Of a stretch of 64,000 nucleotides of DNA, positions 25,463 through 34,044 are shown piece after piece. Under the pieces are notes generated by a model, which did no database searches, was not told the origin of the DNA, and saw only the letters and a program-made list of their open reading frames with translations. How positions within the stretch are numbered: the first letter of the stretch is position 1; the number at the start of each line of letters is the position of its first letter. The DNA is taken from contig NZ_JAWQJT010000001.1 of NCBI RefSeq assembly GCF_033441515.1, positions 248,001 through 312,000 on the forward strand, given 5' to 3'. Both the position numbers and the translations under genes were made by a program. This DNA comes from Amycolatopsis solani. GTDB lineage: Bacteria; Actinomycetota; Actinomycetes; Mycobacteriales; Pseudonocardiaceae.

Positions 25463-26325
25463 CGGATCTCCTCGATGACGCTCGCGATGGCGTGCGCGCC
25501 GTGGCCCGAGGCCACCGCGCGGTCGAACAACGCCCGCAACGCCGCGGGCACCTCCGTGCTGATCCCTTGCGAACGGCTCGTCTCGACGAGCATGCCGAGC
25601 CCGGCCGCGTTGATGTCCAAAGCGGACACGTCGGTCTCGTAGTCGCCGCTGGCGACCTGCGCGCCGATGCCGGTCAGGAACCCGCCGACCGACGACAGCC
25701 AGTCCAGGGCCATCGGCGTGAACTCCCCCGGCGTGACGCCTTCGCTGCCGACCAGCGCGAGCGCGTGCAGGTAGCCGCCCATCGCCGACCACATGACGCC
25801 GAGCAGGGCCAGGTCGTACAGGGCCGCCAGCCCGGCGTCCTCGCCGAGGAACACCGGCTCGCCGAGCACCGCCAGCACGTCCCGCTGCGCCGCGAACGCG
25901 GGTTCCGAGCCGCTGTACAGGATCCGCGCGCCCGGTGTCCCGATGCCCTGCGGCACCGCCATGATGACGCCGTCCACGTAGTCGATGCCCTCCGACGCCG
26001 CCCACTTCGCGACGCCGCGGGCCTGGTCCGGCGTCCCGGACGTCAAGTTCACCAACGTCCGGCCCCGCAACGCGGCCGCGTCGAGGACCGGCTGCTGGGT
26101 GTCGTATGTGGACAGACAACTGACGACGACGTCCGCCGAAGCCGCCTCGGCCGGCGTGGCCGCGAGCCGGGCGCCGCGGTCGAGCAGCGGGCCCGCCTTG
26201 AGCGGCGAACGGTTCCACACCGAGACGTCGTGTCCCGCCCCCAGCAGCGCGCCGGCGAGGGCGGCGCCCATCCGCCCCAGGCCGAGCACGCCCACCTGTT
26301 TCTTGCTTTCTCCCATGGGTTCCAT
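25459..26325 (-). CDS. Imine-reductase-like NAD(P)-dependent oxidoreductase
   Basis: A 288-residue beta-hydroxyacid-dehydrogenase-fold enzyme: [20 protein letters not shown] for cofactor, then the wording characteristic of imine reductases ([60 protein letters not shown]). The usual catalytic lysine of hydroxyacid dehydrogenases is not present at the expected place, again as in imine reductases. Natural substrates of this class are mostly unknown. First gene of a two-gene unit with the SDR; ATG 26325 or 26316 may start it. Confidence 0.78.
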   Translation of the reverse strand: MEPMGESKKQVGVLGLGRMGAALAGALLGAGHDVSVWNRSPLKAGPLLDRGARLAATPAEAASADVVVSCLSTYDTQQPVLDAAALRGRTLVNLTSGTPDQARGVAKWAASEGIDYVDGVIMAVPQGIGTPGARILYSGSEPAFAAQRDVLAVLGEPVFLGEDAGLAALYDLALLGVMWSAMGGYLHALALVGSEGVTPGEFTPMALDWLSSVGGFLTGIGAQVASGDYETDVSALDINAAGLGMLVETSRSQGISTEVPAALRALFDRAVASGHGAHAIASVIEEIR

Positions 26326-26353
26326 GCTGCGAGGCGCGCTTTACACTGGACAA

Positions 26354-26376
26354 GTACCGACTAATAAGTCAGGTAC
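26354..26376. promoter_or_regulatory. HxlR-type operator between divergent genes
   Basis: GTACCGACT (26354-26362) faces AGTCaGGTAC (26367-26376) around AATA, a near-perfect palindrome with one extra base. It lies midway between the reductase start (26325) and the HxlR start (26400), in the size range typical for HxlR dimers, and so probably controls both directions. Confidence 0.6.
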
Positions 26377-26399
26377 CCACCCAAAGGTAAGGATCCTGC

Positions 26400-26765
26400 A
26401 TGCAGCCTCGGACCTACCGCTGCGGACTGGACGCGGCGGTCGACGTGATCGGCGGGCGCTGGAAGGCCCTGATCCTGTGGGCGCTGCACGCCGAGCCGCT
26501 GCGGTTCGGCGAGCTGAAGCGGAAGGTGGCCGGGATCAGCGAGAAGATGCTCATCCAGGCGCTGCGGGAACTGGAGGCGGACGAGGTGGTGCACCGCGAG
26601 GTGTTCCACGAGATCCCGCCGAAGGTCGAGTACTCGCTGACCGAGCTGGGTCAGCGGCTGAACACCGCGTTGCTGCCGCTGGGCGACTGGGGCGAGGAGA
26701 ACATGACCGGCATCGCGAAGCGCCGCGGCGTCACACCGGCACCCCCGCATACCGCTTCAGCGTGA
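26400..26765 (+). CDS. HxlR family transcriptional regulator
   Basis: A 121-residue single-domain winged-helix regulator. YRCGLDAAVDVIGGRWKALILWALH carries the conserved GGRWK core and Cys8, which in some relatives senses electrophiles; PLRFGELKRKVAGISEKMLIQALRELEADEVV is the recognition helix and wing. AAGGA precedes ATG 26400. Divergent from the imine-reductase/SDR unit and the probable binder of the palindrome at 26354-26376. Confidence 0.88.
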   Translation: MQPRTYRCGLDAAVDVIGGRWKALILWALHAEPLRFGELKRKVAGISEKMLIQALRELEADEVVHREVFHEIPPKVEYSLTELGQRLNTALLPLGDWGEENMTGIAKRRGVTPAPPHTASA

Positions 26766-26951
26766 TGGCGTTGCCCGCCTTGAGCGGCAGCTCCTCGATC
26801 AGCTTGCGGAACTTCCGCCACGCCCGCGTCGGCGGGACGAACCACTTCCAAGTCCTCGACGACGGCAGCGCCGGCTGATCGACCCGGGCCACGCGCCGTC
26901 GGGCGCCGACCTGGTCGACGGCCTGCGCCGGATCGCGCAGGCCGTCGCGAA
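26766..26951. other. Gap with gene-end remnants
   Basis: No complete gene is seen. On the minus strand (about 26731-26850, overlapping the HxlR 3' end) a 38-codon open stretch reads like a genuine protein end (RKFRKLIEELPLKAGNAI ... YAGVPV) but has no start. On the plus strand, just before a stop at 26952-26954, the frame reads DLVDGLRRIAQAVAN, again like a protein C-terminus. Both look like leftovers of deleted genes; neither family is identified. Confidence 0.4.
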
Positions 26952-27515
26952 CTAGGCGGTGACCAGGTCCGCGCCGGTGAAGAACGCCGGTGCGGCCGCC
27001 ATCGCGTCCTCGTCCAGCAGGACGTCGCCGGGGCGGCTGCCGTTGCCGAGCAGCACCCCGCCCCAGTTCATGCCCAGGTACTCCGCGCAGAGTTCCAGCG
27101 TGCCGATCAGCGGCTGGGCTTCGCGTGCGGTCTCGCTCAGCACGCTGACGCCCCACAGCGACTTCCCGCGCATCCGCGGCTTGAACTCCACCGGCAGGCG
27201 CATCCAGCCGGACCAGTAGTCGAGGTAGAGCTTCACGCTCGCCGCGAGCGAGTACCAGTACACCGGCGACACGACCACGATGTCGGTCGCGGCGAACGTC
27301 GCGTCCATCAGCAGCTGCTCGTTCTCGCCCGGCTCCGGGTGCGAACCCGCGCCGTGACGGCGGTCCTCGAACGGCGGCAGCGGCACCTCCGGCAGCCGGA
27401 TCCACCGCTGCTCGACGTCTCCGGGCAGCGCCTTCGCCGCCCGCCGGGCCAGCATTTCCGTGTTGCCACCGGCCCGCGCGGCACCCACCAGGAACAGGAA
27501 GCTGCGGTCGCTCAT
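26952..27515 (-). CDS. NAD(P)H-dependent FMN reductase-like protein
   Basis: A 187-residue flavodoxin-fold protein: FLFLVGAARAGGNTEMLARRAA binds the FMN phosphate, IVVVSPVYWYSLAASVKLYLD surrounds the isoalloxazine, and LWGVSVLSE follows. It belongs with NAD(P)H-dependent oxidoreductases of iron-sulfur-flavoprotein or quinone-reductase type. GGAGGGG lies seven bases before ATG 27515. Divergent from a MarR gene, which probably represses it. Confidence 0.82.
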   Translation of the reverse strand: MSDRSFLFLVGAARAGGNTEMLARRAAKALPGDVEQRWIRLPEVPLPPFEDRRHGAGSHPEPGENEQLLMDATFAATDIVVVSPVYWYSLAASVKLYLDYWSGWMRLPVEFKPRMRGKSLWGVSVLSETAREAQPLIGTLELCAEYLGMNWGGVLLGNGSRPGDVLLDEDAMAAAPAFFTGADLVTA

Positions 27516-27530
27516 GTTCGAACCCCTCCA

Positions 27531-27552
27531 GTTATTTGCATGTACATATAAA
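27531..27552. promoter_or_regulatory. Operator-like AT-rich palindrome, probable MarR site
   Basis: An AT-rich island in GC-rich DNA centred on the palindrome ATGTACAT (27540-27547). Read on the minus strand it contains TTTATATGTACATGC; a related TTATATGC lies after the MarR gene (28014-28022). The site sits between the divergent reductase and MarR genes. Confidence 0.5.
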
Positions 27553-27594
27553 GACTGCCCATGGACTATCCTGGCGTCAAGAGGAGGGCGGGAA

Positions 27595-28011
27595 ATGACC
27601 GTCGACGAACAGTCCTGGGGCCGCATGCTCGTGCTGCACGCCCGGATCGAGCAGGACCTCGCCAAAGCACTGCAGCGGCGCCACGGGCTCGGCCTGTCCG
27701 AGTACCGCGCGCTCGGCAAGCTGGTCGCCGGGCCGCGCGGCGGGCTGCGGATGCAGGAGCTCGCGGACGCCATCGGGCTCAACCAGAGCTCGGTCAGCCG
27801 GATGTGCGCCCGCCTCGAGGACGCCGGCCTGACCATCCGCGACCTGTGCGAGGACGACCGCCGCGGCGTCTACTCGGTGATCACCGACGCCGGCCGCAAG
27901 CGCTACGCCGAAACCGAGCCGACGTACTGCGCGGTGCTGCGGACGGCGCTGGACCAGGCCGCGAGCGACCCGGAGCTGGCCGGCGCGGTCGCCGCCGTCC
28001 GCGGCGCTTGA
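27595..28011 (+). CDS. MarR family transcriptional regulator
   Basis: A 138-residue winged-helix protein: YRALGKLVAGPRGGLRMQELADAIGLNQSSVSRMCARLEDAGL is the DNA-binding core and DLCEDDRRGVYSVITDAGRK the wing. GAGGAGGGCGGGAA precedes ATG 27595. Transcribed away from a flavin reductase and toward an SRPBCC protein; AT-rich elements with a TTATATG word lie on both sides, so it may control all three genes. Confidence 0.87.
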   Translation: MTVDEQSWGRMLVLHARIEQDLAKALQRRHGLGLSEYRALGKLVAGPRGGLRMQELADAIGLNQSSVSRMCARLEDAGLTIRDLCEDDRRGVYSVITDAGRKRYAETEPTYCAVLRTALDQAASDPELAGAVAAVRGA

Positions 28012-28013
28012 CC

Positions 28014-28042
28014 CTTATATGCCCCGGTGATTATATACAGGC
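28014..28042 (+). promoter_or_regulatory. AT-rich promoter/operator before SRPBCC gene
   Basis: CTTATATGCC and TTATATACAGGC form a loosely symmetrical AT-rich element. TATATA at 28032-28037 is an obvious -10 box only five bases before ATG 28043, so the message is probably leaderless. The TTATATG word is shared with the site upstream of the MarR gene. Confidence 0.5.
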
Positions 28043-28834
28043 ATGCCCGCGAACCTGCTGACCGACGACGACCGTCCCGTCCTCCGGCTGGAACGCCGGC
28101 TGAAGCACGCGCCCGAGCGGGTCTGGCTGGCGATCACCGATCCGGCCGAACTCGAGCACTGGTTCCCGGCCAAGGTCGACGTCGAGCTGCGTGACGGCGG
28201 CGCGATCCGGTTCACCTTCCCCGGCGAGGACACCTCGACGACCGGGCGGGTCGTGACGGCCGACCCGCCGCGCGAGTTCACCTTCGTCTGGAACGACGAC
28301 ACCCTGCGCTGGCTGATCTCCCCGGACGGCGACGGCAGCCTCCTCGAGTTCACGCACACCTTCGGCCGCGGCGACCCGGCGATCGCGAAGCTCGCCGCGG
28401 GCCGCAACGCCGCCGGCTGGGACTTCTGCCTCGACGCCCTCGACGCGTGGCTGTCCGGCCGCGACGCCGAGCAGCCGCCGGACTGGCACGCCCGCATGGC
28501 GTCCTATGTGGACGAATTCGGCCTCGGCGACGGCGAGGTGCTCGCGGACGGGACGATCCGCTTCCGCCGCGACCTCGGCTGGAAGCCGGTCGAGGAAGTC
28601 CGGGCGCTGCTGCCGGACGAACCCGGCTGGCACGTGCTCCAGGATCCCCTCGACGGCACCCGCGTCGAGTTCACCGAGGCACGCGAAGCCGACGTCGCCG
28701 CGCAGCTGGCGCGGCGGCACGAGCAGCTCGACAAGCTGTTCGCCGCCACTCACGACGTCGTCCTGCCGGACTGGACGCCCGACCGCGTGGCGGCCGCGCG
28801 GAAGCACTACGCGGAGCGTCCGCCCCAGGGTTGA
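28043..28834 (+). CDS. SRPBCC (AHSA1-like) domain protein
   Basis: A 263-residue protein whose first 150 residues form an SRPBCC/activator-of-Hsp90-like helix-grip domain (LKHAPERVWLAITDPAELEHWFPAKV, TADPPREFTFVWNDDTLRWLI, LLEFTHTFGRGDPAIAKLAAGRNAAGWDFCLDAL is spread over 105-140). The remaining 110 residues are a second, shorter alpha/beta part. Ligand unknown; such proteins often accompany small ArsR or MarR regulators, as here. Confidence 0.78.
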   Translation: MPANLLTDDDRPVLRLERRLKHAPERVWLAITDPAELEHWFPAKVDVELRDGGAIRFTFPGEDTSTTGRVVTADPPREFTFVWNDDTLRWLISPDGDGSLLEFTHTFGRGDPAIAKLAAGRNAAGWDFCLDALDAWLSGRDAEQPPDWHARMASYVDEFGLGDGEVLADGTIRFRRDLGWKPVEEVRALLPDEPGWHVLQDPLDGTRVEFTEAREADVAAQLARRHEQLDKLFAATHDVVLPDWTPDRVAAARKHYAERPPQG

Positions 28835-28869
28835 CGCGCGCCCGCCGGGGTCCGCATTACGTTCGGTTC

Positions 28870-29973
28870 ATGCGCGTTCGCGTGGTTCTCGACGTACTGG
28901 CCGTCCTCGTGCTGGCGATCGGCGCCGGCGGCAATCTCGCCGCCGGCGCGTGGACGCTGCCGCCGTGGCTGCCCGCCTGGCTCGGCTGGGCGATCCTGCT
29001 GACCAGCGTCACCCCGATCCTGCTGCGGCGCTGGTGGCCGCGGCCCGCCTACGTCCTTTCCCTCGTGCTGACCGCGGCGGCGATCCCGATCGGCGGGCCG
29101 GTGCTGGCGGTCGCGGTGGTGGCGGCCGGGTGCGCGCTGTACACGTTCGTCGTGCACCGCGGCAGCCGCGCCTCGCGGGTCGGGTTCGCGGCCGGGCTGC
29201 TCGGGATCGGCCTGCTCGGCATCGCGGTGCCGAACCCGAGCACCGCGACGACGGTGAACTTCGGGGCGTCGGCGCTGATCGTCGGGTTCGCGCTCGGCAT
29301 CGCCGTCCACGGCCGCCGCGAGTACGCCGCGATCGAGCGGGAAAACCACGCGCGGGAAGCGGTTTCCGCGGAACGGCTGCGGATCGCGCGGGAGATGCAC
29401 GACGTCGTCGCGCACAGCATGAGCCTGATCGCGGTGAAGGCGGCGGTCGGCAACCACGTCGCCCTCGAACAGCCCGACCAGGCGCGGGAAGCGTTGCGGG
29501 TCATCGAAGACACGAGCCGCGAGACGCTGGCCGAACTGCGGCGCGTGCTGGGAGTGCTACGCGACGGCACCGGCGTCCCGGCCCTCGCGCCCGCGCCGAC
29601 GCTCGCCGACCTGCGCGCGCTCGCCGACCGCGCGCAGCTGACCGGCCTGCCGGTCGACCTCGCCGTCGAAGGCCTCGACGAACTCCCGGCCGGCGTCGGC
29701 CAGTCGGTGTACCGGATCGTGCAGGAGGCGCTGACCAACGTGGTCAAGCACGCGGCCGCGACGACGTGCCGCATCCGCGTCACGGGCGGCGACGGTGAGG
29801 TCGCCATCGAAGTCCGCGACGACGGCCGCGGCGGCGACGCGACCCCGGGCCACGGCTTGATCGGCATGCGCGAGCGCGTGGCCGTCTACGGCGGCGAGTT
29901 CTCCGCGACCCCCTCCGACGACGGCTTCCGCGTCTTCGCGCGGCTCCCCTACGAGACGGCGGTGGCCCGATGA
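28870..29973 (+). CDS. NarL-class sensor histidine kinase
   Basis: A 367-residue kinase with four to five membrane helices in the first 145 residues, HisKA_3 domain (RLRIAREMHDVVAHSMSLI with phospho-histidine) and HATPase (YRIVQEALTNVVKHA, VRDDGRGG, GLIGMRERV). ATG 28870 lies six bases after TACGTT, a leaderless-like start. The partner regulator overlaps its stop by four bases (ATGA). Confidence 0.88.
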   Translation: MRVRVVLDVLAVLVLAIGAGGNLAAGAWTLPPWLPAWLGWAILLTSVTPILLRRWWPRPAYVLSLVLTAAAIPIGGPVLAVAVVAAGCALYTFVVHRGSRASRVGFAAGLLGIGLLGIAVPNPSTATTVNFGASALIVGFALGIAVHGRREYAAIERENHAREAVSAERLRIAREMHDVVAHSMSLIAVKAAVGNHVALEQPDQAREALRVIEDTSRETLAELRRVLGVLRDGTGVPALAPAPTLADLRALADRAQLTGLPVDLAVEGLDELPAGVGQSVYRIVQEALTNVVKHAAATTCRIRVTGGDGEVAIEVRDDGRGGDATPGHGLIGMRERVAVYGGEFSATPSDDGFRVFARLPYETAVAR

Positions 29974-30632
29974 CCCGCGTCCTGATCGCCGACGACCAGG
30001 CCCTGCTCCGCGGCAGCTTCCGGGTACTGGTCGACAGCGCCCCGGGCCTGGAGGTGGTCGCCGAAGCCTCCGACGGCGTCGAGGCGGTCGCCCTGACGCG
30101 GCGCGAGCGGCCGGACGTCGTGCTCATGGACGTCCGGATGCCTTCGATGGACGGCATCGAGGCAACGCGCCTGATCAGCGCTTCGACGGAAGCCCGGGTG
30201 CTGATGCTGACGACGTTCGACCTGGACGAGTACGTCTACGCGGCGTTGCGCGCGGGCGCGAGCGGGTTCCTCCTGAAGGACACGCGCCCGGCGGACCTCC
30301 TGACGGCGATCGAAGTCGTGGCATCCGGCGACGCGCTGCTCGCACCGTCGGTGACGCGACGGCTGGTCGCCGAGTTCGCGCGGCTGCCGACGGGCCCGGT
30401 CACGCGCCTGGACGGCGTGACGGCACGGGAACAGGAGGTGCTGACCCTGATCGCGCGCGGGCTGTCGAACGACGAGATCGCGGCGCGCCTGCACCTGGGG
30501 ATCGCGACGGTGAAGACGCACATCGGGAGGTTGCTGCACAAGCTCTCGGCCCGCGACCGGGCGCAGCTCGTGATCGCGGCGTACGAATCCGGCCTGGTCG
30601 GCCGGACGTTGCCTACGCCACACGCGAAGTGA
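29970..30632 (+). CDS. NarL-type response regulator
   Basis: A 220-residue regulator: receiver with D8, D9, phosphoacceptor D54 in VVLMDVRMPSMDG and K in FLLKDTRPADL; LuxR helix-turn-helix TAREQEVLTLIARGLSNDEIAARL. Coupled to the kinase at 28870 through an ATGA overlap. It ends 26 bases before accD5; whether it influences the carboxylase genes cannot be seen. Confidence 0.89.
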   Translation: MTRVLIADDQALLRGSFRVLVDSAPGLEVVAEASDGVEAVALTRRERPDVVLMDVRMPSMDGIEATRLISASTEARVLMLTTFDLDEYVYAALRAGASGFLLKDTRPADLLTAIEVVASGDALLAPSVTRRLVAEFARLPTGPVTRLDGVTAREQEVLTLIARGLSNDEIAARLHLGIATVKTHIGRLLHKLSARDRAQLVIAAYESGLVGRTLPTPHAK

Positions 30633-30658
30633 CCGGCAAGTAGCTAAGCTCCCGTGGC

Positions 30659-32296
30659 ATGAGCAGTGCGACGGAGCCGCTCGGGACGCCGCCCGAGGAT
30701 GAACCGGACATCCACACCACGGCCGGCAAGCTGGCCGATCTGTACCGCCGGTACGACGAGGCGGTGCACGCGGGCTCGGCCCGTGCGGTGGAGAAACAGC
30801 ACGCCAAGGGCAAGAAAACCGCGCGAGAACGGATCGAGCTGCTGCTCGACGAGAACTCGTTCGTGGAGCTCGACGAGCTGGCCCGGCACCGCTCGACCAA
30901 CTTCGGCCAGGAGAAGAACCGGCCCTACGGCGACGGCGTCGTCACCGGGTACGGCACCGTCGACGGGCGCCCGGTGTGCGTGTTCAGCCAGGACGTGACC
31001 GTCTTCGGCGGCAGCCTCGGCGAGGTCTACGGCGAGAAGATCGTCAAGGTCATGGACCTGGCGATCAAGACCGGCCGCCCGATCGTCGGCATCAACGAAG
31101 GCGGCGGCGCGCGCATCCAGGAAGGCGTCGTCTCGCTCGGCCTTTACGGCGAGATCTTCCGCCGCAACGTCCAGGCGTCCGGCGTCATCCCGCAGATCTC
31201 GCTGATCATGGGCGCGAACGCGGGCGGGCACGTCTACTCCCCCGCGCTGACCGACTTCGTCGTGATGGTCGACGAGACCTCGCAGATGTTCATCACCGGC
31301 CCGGACGTCGTCAAGACGGTCACCGGCGAGGACGTCACCTTCGAGGAGCTCGGCGGCGGCCGCACCCACAACACGAAGTCCGGCGTCGCGCACTACCTCG
31401 GCAACGACGACGAAGACGCCATCGCCTACGTCAAGGAACTGCTCTCCTACCTGCCGCAGAACAACCTGTCCGACGCGCCCGTGTTCGAGCCGTCGGACGC
31501 CCCGGCCGGCTTCTTCGACGACGTCACCGACGCCGACCGCGAGCTCGACACGATCATCCCGGACTCGCCGAACACCCCGTACGACATGCACGAGGTGATC
31601 ACACGCGTCGTCGACGACGGGGACTTCCTCGAGGTCCACGAGCTGTTCGCGCCGAACATCATCGTCGGCTTCGGGCGCGTCGACGGGCAGAGCGTCGGCG
31701 TCGTCGCCAACCAGCCGACGCAGTTCGCCGGCTGCCTCGACATCGACGCGTCCGAGAAGGCCGCGCGGTTCGTGCGCACCTGCGACGCGTTCAACATCCC
31801 GGTGCTGACCTTCGTCGACGTGCCGGGCTTCCTCCCCGGCACCGACCAGGAGTGGAACGGCATCATCCGCCGCGGCGCGAAGCTCATCTACGCCTACGCG
31901 GAGGCCACGGTCCCGCTGGTCACGATCATCACGCGCAAGGCGTACGGCGGCGCGTACGACGTCATGGGGTCCAAGCACCTCGGCGCCGACATCAACCTGG
32001 CGTGGCCGACCGCGCAGGTCGCGGTGATGGGTGCCCAGGGCGCGGCGAACATCGTCCACCGCAAGACCCTGGCGAACGCGGCGAACGAGGGTCGCGACGT
32101 CGACGCGTTGCGCGCGGAGCTGATCCAGGAGTACGAGGACACGCTGCTCAACCCGTACGCGGCGGCCGAACGCGGTTACGTCGACTCGGTCATCGTGCCG
32201 GCGCACACCCGCGGGCACGTCGCGCGGGCGTTGTCGCTGCTGCGGAACAAGCGCGAGTCGCTGCCGCCCAAGAAGCACGGGAACATCCCGCTGTGA
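30659..32296 (+). CDS. accD5: Acyl-CoA carboxylase beta subunit (propionyl-CoA type)
   Basis: A 545-residue carboxyltransferase that moves the carboxyl group from biotin on AccA3 to propionyl-CoA (and probably other acyl-CoAs), giving methylmalonyl-CoA. Two crotonase-like halves are evident: first half with [26 protein letters not shown] and [10 protein letters not shown]; second half with [20 protein letters not shown] and [18 protein letters not shown]. The aspartate in GTDQEW lies in the region reported to favour propionyl-CoA. ATG 30659 lies eight bases after TAAGCT. The epsilon gene overlaps its stop by four bases. Synteny with accE and maf supports AccD5 identity. Confidence 0.92.
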   Translation: MSSATEPLGTPPEDEPDIHTTAGKLADLYRRYDEAVHAGSARAVEKQHAKGKKTARERIELLLDENSFVELDELARHRSTNFGQEKNRPYGDGVVTGYGTVDGRPVCVFSQDVTVFGGSLGEVYGEKIVKVMDLAIKTGRPIVGINEGGGARIQEGVVSLGLYGEIFRRNVQASGVIPQISLIMGANAGGHVYSPALTDFVVMVDETSQMFITGPDVVKTVTGEDVTFEELGGGRTHNTKSGVAHYLGNDDEDAIAYVKELLSYLPQNNLSDAPVFEPSDAPAGFFDDVTDADRELDTIIPDSPNTPYDMHEVITRVVDDGDFLEVHELFAPNIIVGFGRVDGQSVGVVANQPTQFAGCLDIDASEKAARFVRTCDAFNIPVLTFVDVPGFLPGTDQEWNGIIRRGAKLIYAYAEATVPLVTIITRKAYGGAYDVMGSKHLGADINLAWPTAQVAVMGAQGAANIVHRKTLANAANEGRDVDALRAELIQEYEDTLLNPYAAAERGYVDSVIVPAHTRGHVARALSLLRNKRESLPPKKHGNIPL

Positions 32297-32514
32297 CCGG
32301 CGAAGAGCGTCCCCTGCTGCGGGTGGTCCGCGGGAACCCGAGCGACGCCGAACTGGCGGCGCTGACGGCGGTCGTCGCCGCGGCATCGGCGGCTTCGCCC
32401 GCGGAGAAGCCGAAGCCGCGCACGTCGTGGTGGGGCGATCACGCGGCTTCGCTGCGCAAGCCGCTCCACGCCGGCGAAGGTGCTTGGCGCGCTTCGGGGC
32501 TGCCCGGCTTCTAA
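32293..32514 (+). CDS. accE: Acyl-CoA carboxylase epsilon subunit
   Basis: A 73-residue acidic-to-neutral protein: [23 protein letters not shown] is the conserved epsilon motif and SWWGDH the typical C-terminal tryptophan patch. Epsilon subunits of actinobacteria bind the beta hexamer and raise carboxylase activity. GTG 32293 overlaps the accD5 stop (GTGA), giving coupled synthesis. Its stop overlaps the convergent MarR gene by four bases. Confidence 0.88.
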   Translation: MTGEERPLLRVVRGNPSDAELAALTAVVAAASAASPAEKPKPRTSWWGDHAASLRKPLHAGEGAWRASGLPGF

Positions 32515-32969
32515 CGCGGCAGGGCGTCGAGGAAGACGGTCGGGACCTCGTTTTCCCGCACGATCCGGCCCAGCAGCGTCGCGAGCCGGTCGCGGTCCGC
32601 GGTGGGCAGGTTCGCGGCCAGCTCGTCGATCCGACGGCACGTCGCCGCGTAGAAGTGCTCCGCGAGCTCGCGGCCTTCGCCGGTCAGGACGACGTGCACG
32701 GCGCGGCGGTCGTCCGGGTCGGGCTCGCGGTGGACGAGCCCGCGCCGCACCGCGCGGTCGACCAGGCCGGTGAGACTCGATTTCTCCAGGCCGAGCGTCG
32801 CGCCCAGCTCGCCCATGCCGTAGGGCTGCGCCATCAGCACGCACAGCAGCTGGCCCTGCTGCACGGTGAGCCCGTACTCGCGGGCCGACTCGGCGTAGAC
32901 GGCGTTCACCAGGAACGACGCCCGCACGAGCCCGGCCACCACACCGAGGTCCTCCCCGCTTTTCCCCAT
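32511..32969 (-). CDS. MarR family transcriptional regulator
   Basis: A 152-residue winged-helix regulator: YGLTVQQGQLLCVLMAQPYGMGELGATLGLEKSSLTGLVDRAVRRGLV and DPDDRRAVHVVLTGEGREL. ATG 32969 lies six bases after TAGGCT on the minus strand (leaderless-like); GTG 32975 is an alternative. It lies just downstream of the F420-type oxidoreductase gene on the same strand, nine bases apart, and probably represses it through the palindromes at 33887-33930. Confidence 0.87.
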   Translation of the reverse strand: MGKSGEDLGVVAGLVRASFLVNAVYAESAREYGLTVQQGQLLCVLMAQPYGMGELGATLGLEKSSLTGLVDRAVRRGLVHREPDPDDRRAVHVVLTGEGRELAEHFYAATCRRIDELAANLPTADRDRLATLLGRIVRENEVPTVFLDALPR

Positions 32970-32978
32970 CCCCACAGC

Positions 32979-33872
32979 CTACTTCGCGACGGCCTCGCGC
33001 ACGGCGGGCACGATTTCCCCGGCCCACCGCGCGGCGGCGGTCTCGTCGGGCGTGCGACCGCCGGGCCCGAAGAGCACGAAGCCGGCGGCGCCGTGCTCCA
33101 GCACCGCACCGGTCAGCTCCTCGATCCATTGCGTGGTCGAGCCCCCGATCCACCTTCCGTCGTCGCCGCGGGTCTTGGCGAGCGGTTCCGCGGTGATGCG
33201 GCCCGGGAAGTTGTAAACGGTGACGATCGCACCCGGCTCCCGCCCGGCATCGACGGCGGCCTGGTCGATCACGGGACGCGAGGTGCGGTACCGCTCACTG
33301 AGCCAGTCGGCGGCGTGCCCCGGCATCCACCCGTCGGCCACCCGCCCGGTGACGGCGAGCGACTTCGGCCCGACCGACCCGGTCCACACCGGCGGCATGG
33401 CTTCTTGCGCGGGTACGAGGTTCGTGACCCGGTGGAACTCGCCGTCGAAGGTGACGGGGTCACCGCCCCCGCCGAGCAGCTTGACCAGCCGGATGCCCTC
33501 TTCGAAGGCGCGGACGGCTTGGCCGGGTGTCAGCTTGGTGAACCCGAGCCGCGCGATGTCGTCCCAAAGCCCGCCGACACCCATGCCGAGCACGATCCGC
33601 CCGCCGGTCAGCGCCGAGAGGCTCGTGACCGTGCGCGCGAGCATCGCCGCGGGCCGGGTGGGGAGGTTGGTGACGCTGACGAGCCCGGAGATCCGCTCGG
33701 TTTTCCCCAGCAGGACCCCGAGTTCGGCGTAGGCGTCGAGCCGATCGGCGTGGTACGGGTGATCGGAGACGGTGAGCAGATCGAGCCCGCCGCGGTCGGC
33801 TTGGACGGCGAGTTCGAGGGTGGCGGGGACGGCTGTGGTGGCGGTGGAGACGCCGATGCCGAAGTGAGTCAT
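32979..33872 (-). CDS. LLM-class F420-dependent oxidoreductase
   Basis: A 297-residue luciferase-like TIM-barrel protein: GLDLLTVSDHPYH, LSALTGGRIVLGMGVGGLWDDIARLG, ERYRTSR and a C-terminal GAAGFVLFGPGG. The TIGR-type layout with conserved SDHPY/GVG motifs is that of coenzyme F420-dependent oxidoreductases of actinobacteria, which act on many xenobiotics and natural products; the substrate is unknown. GGGAGG lies four bases before ATG 33872. Operon with the MarR gene. Confidence 0.83.
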   Translation of the reverse strand: MTHFGIGVSTATTAVPATLELAVQADRGGLDLLTVSDHPYHADRLDAYAELGVLLGKTERISGLVSVTNLPTRPAAMLARTVTSLSALTGGRIVLGMGVGGLWDDIARLGFTKLTPGQAVRAFEEGIRLVKLLGGGGDPVTFDGEFHRVTNLVPAQEAMPPVWTGSVGPKSLAVTGRVADGWMPGHAADWLSERYRTSRPVIDQAAVDAGREPGAIVTVYNFPGRITAEPLAKTRGDDGRWIGGSTTQWIEELTGAVLEHGAAGFVLFGPGGRTPDETAAARWAGEIVPAVREAVAK

Positions 33873-33886
33873 GAATCCTCCCAGTT

Positions 33887-33903
33887 AGTTCGTACTACGA
33901 ACT
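33887..33903. promoter_or_regulatory. Perfect palindromic operator, probable MarR site 1
   Basis: AGTTCGTA-C-TACGAACT is an exact 8-1-8 palindrome starting 15 bases upstream of the oxidoreductase ATG, in the range where a bound repressor blocks transcription. The adjacent MarR gene in the same unit is the natural candidate. Confidence 0.65.
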
Positions 33904-33913
33904 TATCATGGAT

Positions 33914-33930
33914 GGTTCCTAGCGCGAACT
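33914..33930. promoter_or_regulatory. Degenerate second copy of the operator
   Basis: Read on the minus strand this 17-mer is AGTTCGCGCTAGGAACC, agreeing with the palindrome at 33887-33903 in 13 of 17 positions; the two centres are 27 bases apart. It would serve as a weaker second binding site. Confidence 0.5.
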
Positions 33931-34004
33931 ACTTAAGAAGCTGCCTCCGCACCGTGTACGCACCGTCACAGAAACGACCGTGGACCCGTCCCTACCCCAC
34001 GCCG

Positions 34005-34019
34005 TATAGTCCACGTGGA
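34005..34019 (+). promoter_or_regulatory. -10 element overlapping a palindrome upstream of PadR gene
   Basis: TATAGT (34005-34010) is a good -10 hexamer, and it overlaps the perfect palindrome TCCACGTGGA (34010-34019). The PadR protein encoded from 34045 may bind here to control itself and the exporter; PadR sites usually carry ATGT/ACAT arms, which are not obvious, so the assignment is tentative. Confidence 0.4.
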
Positions 34020-34044
34020 ATAACCGACCTGGAGGGAACACGCC

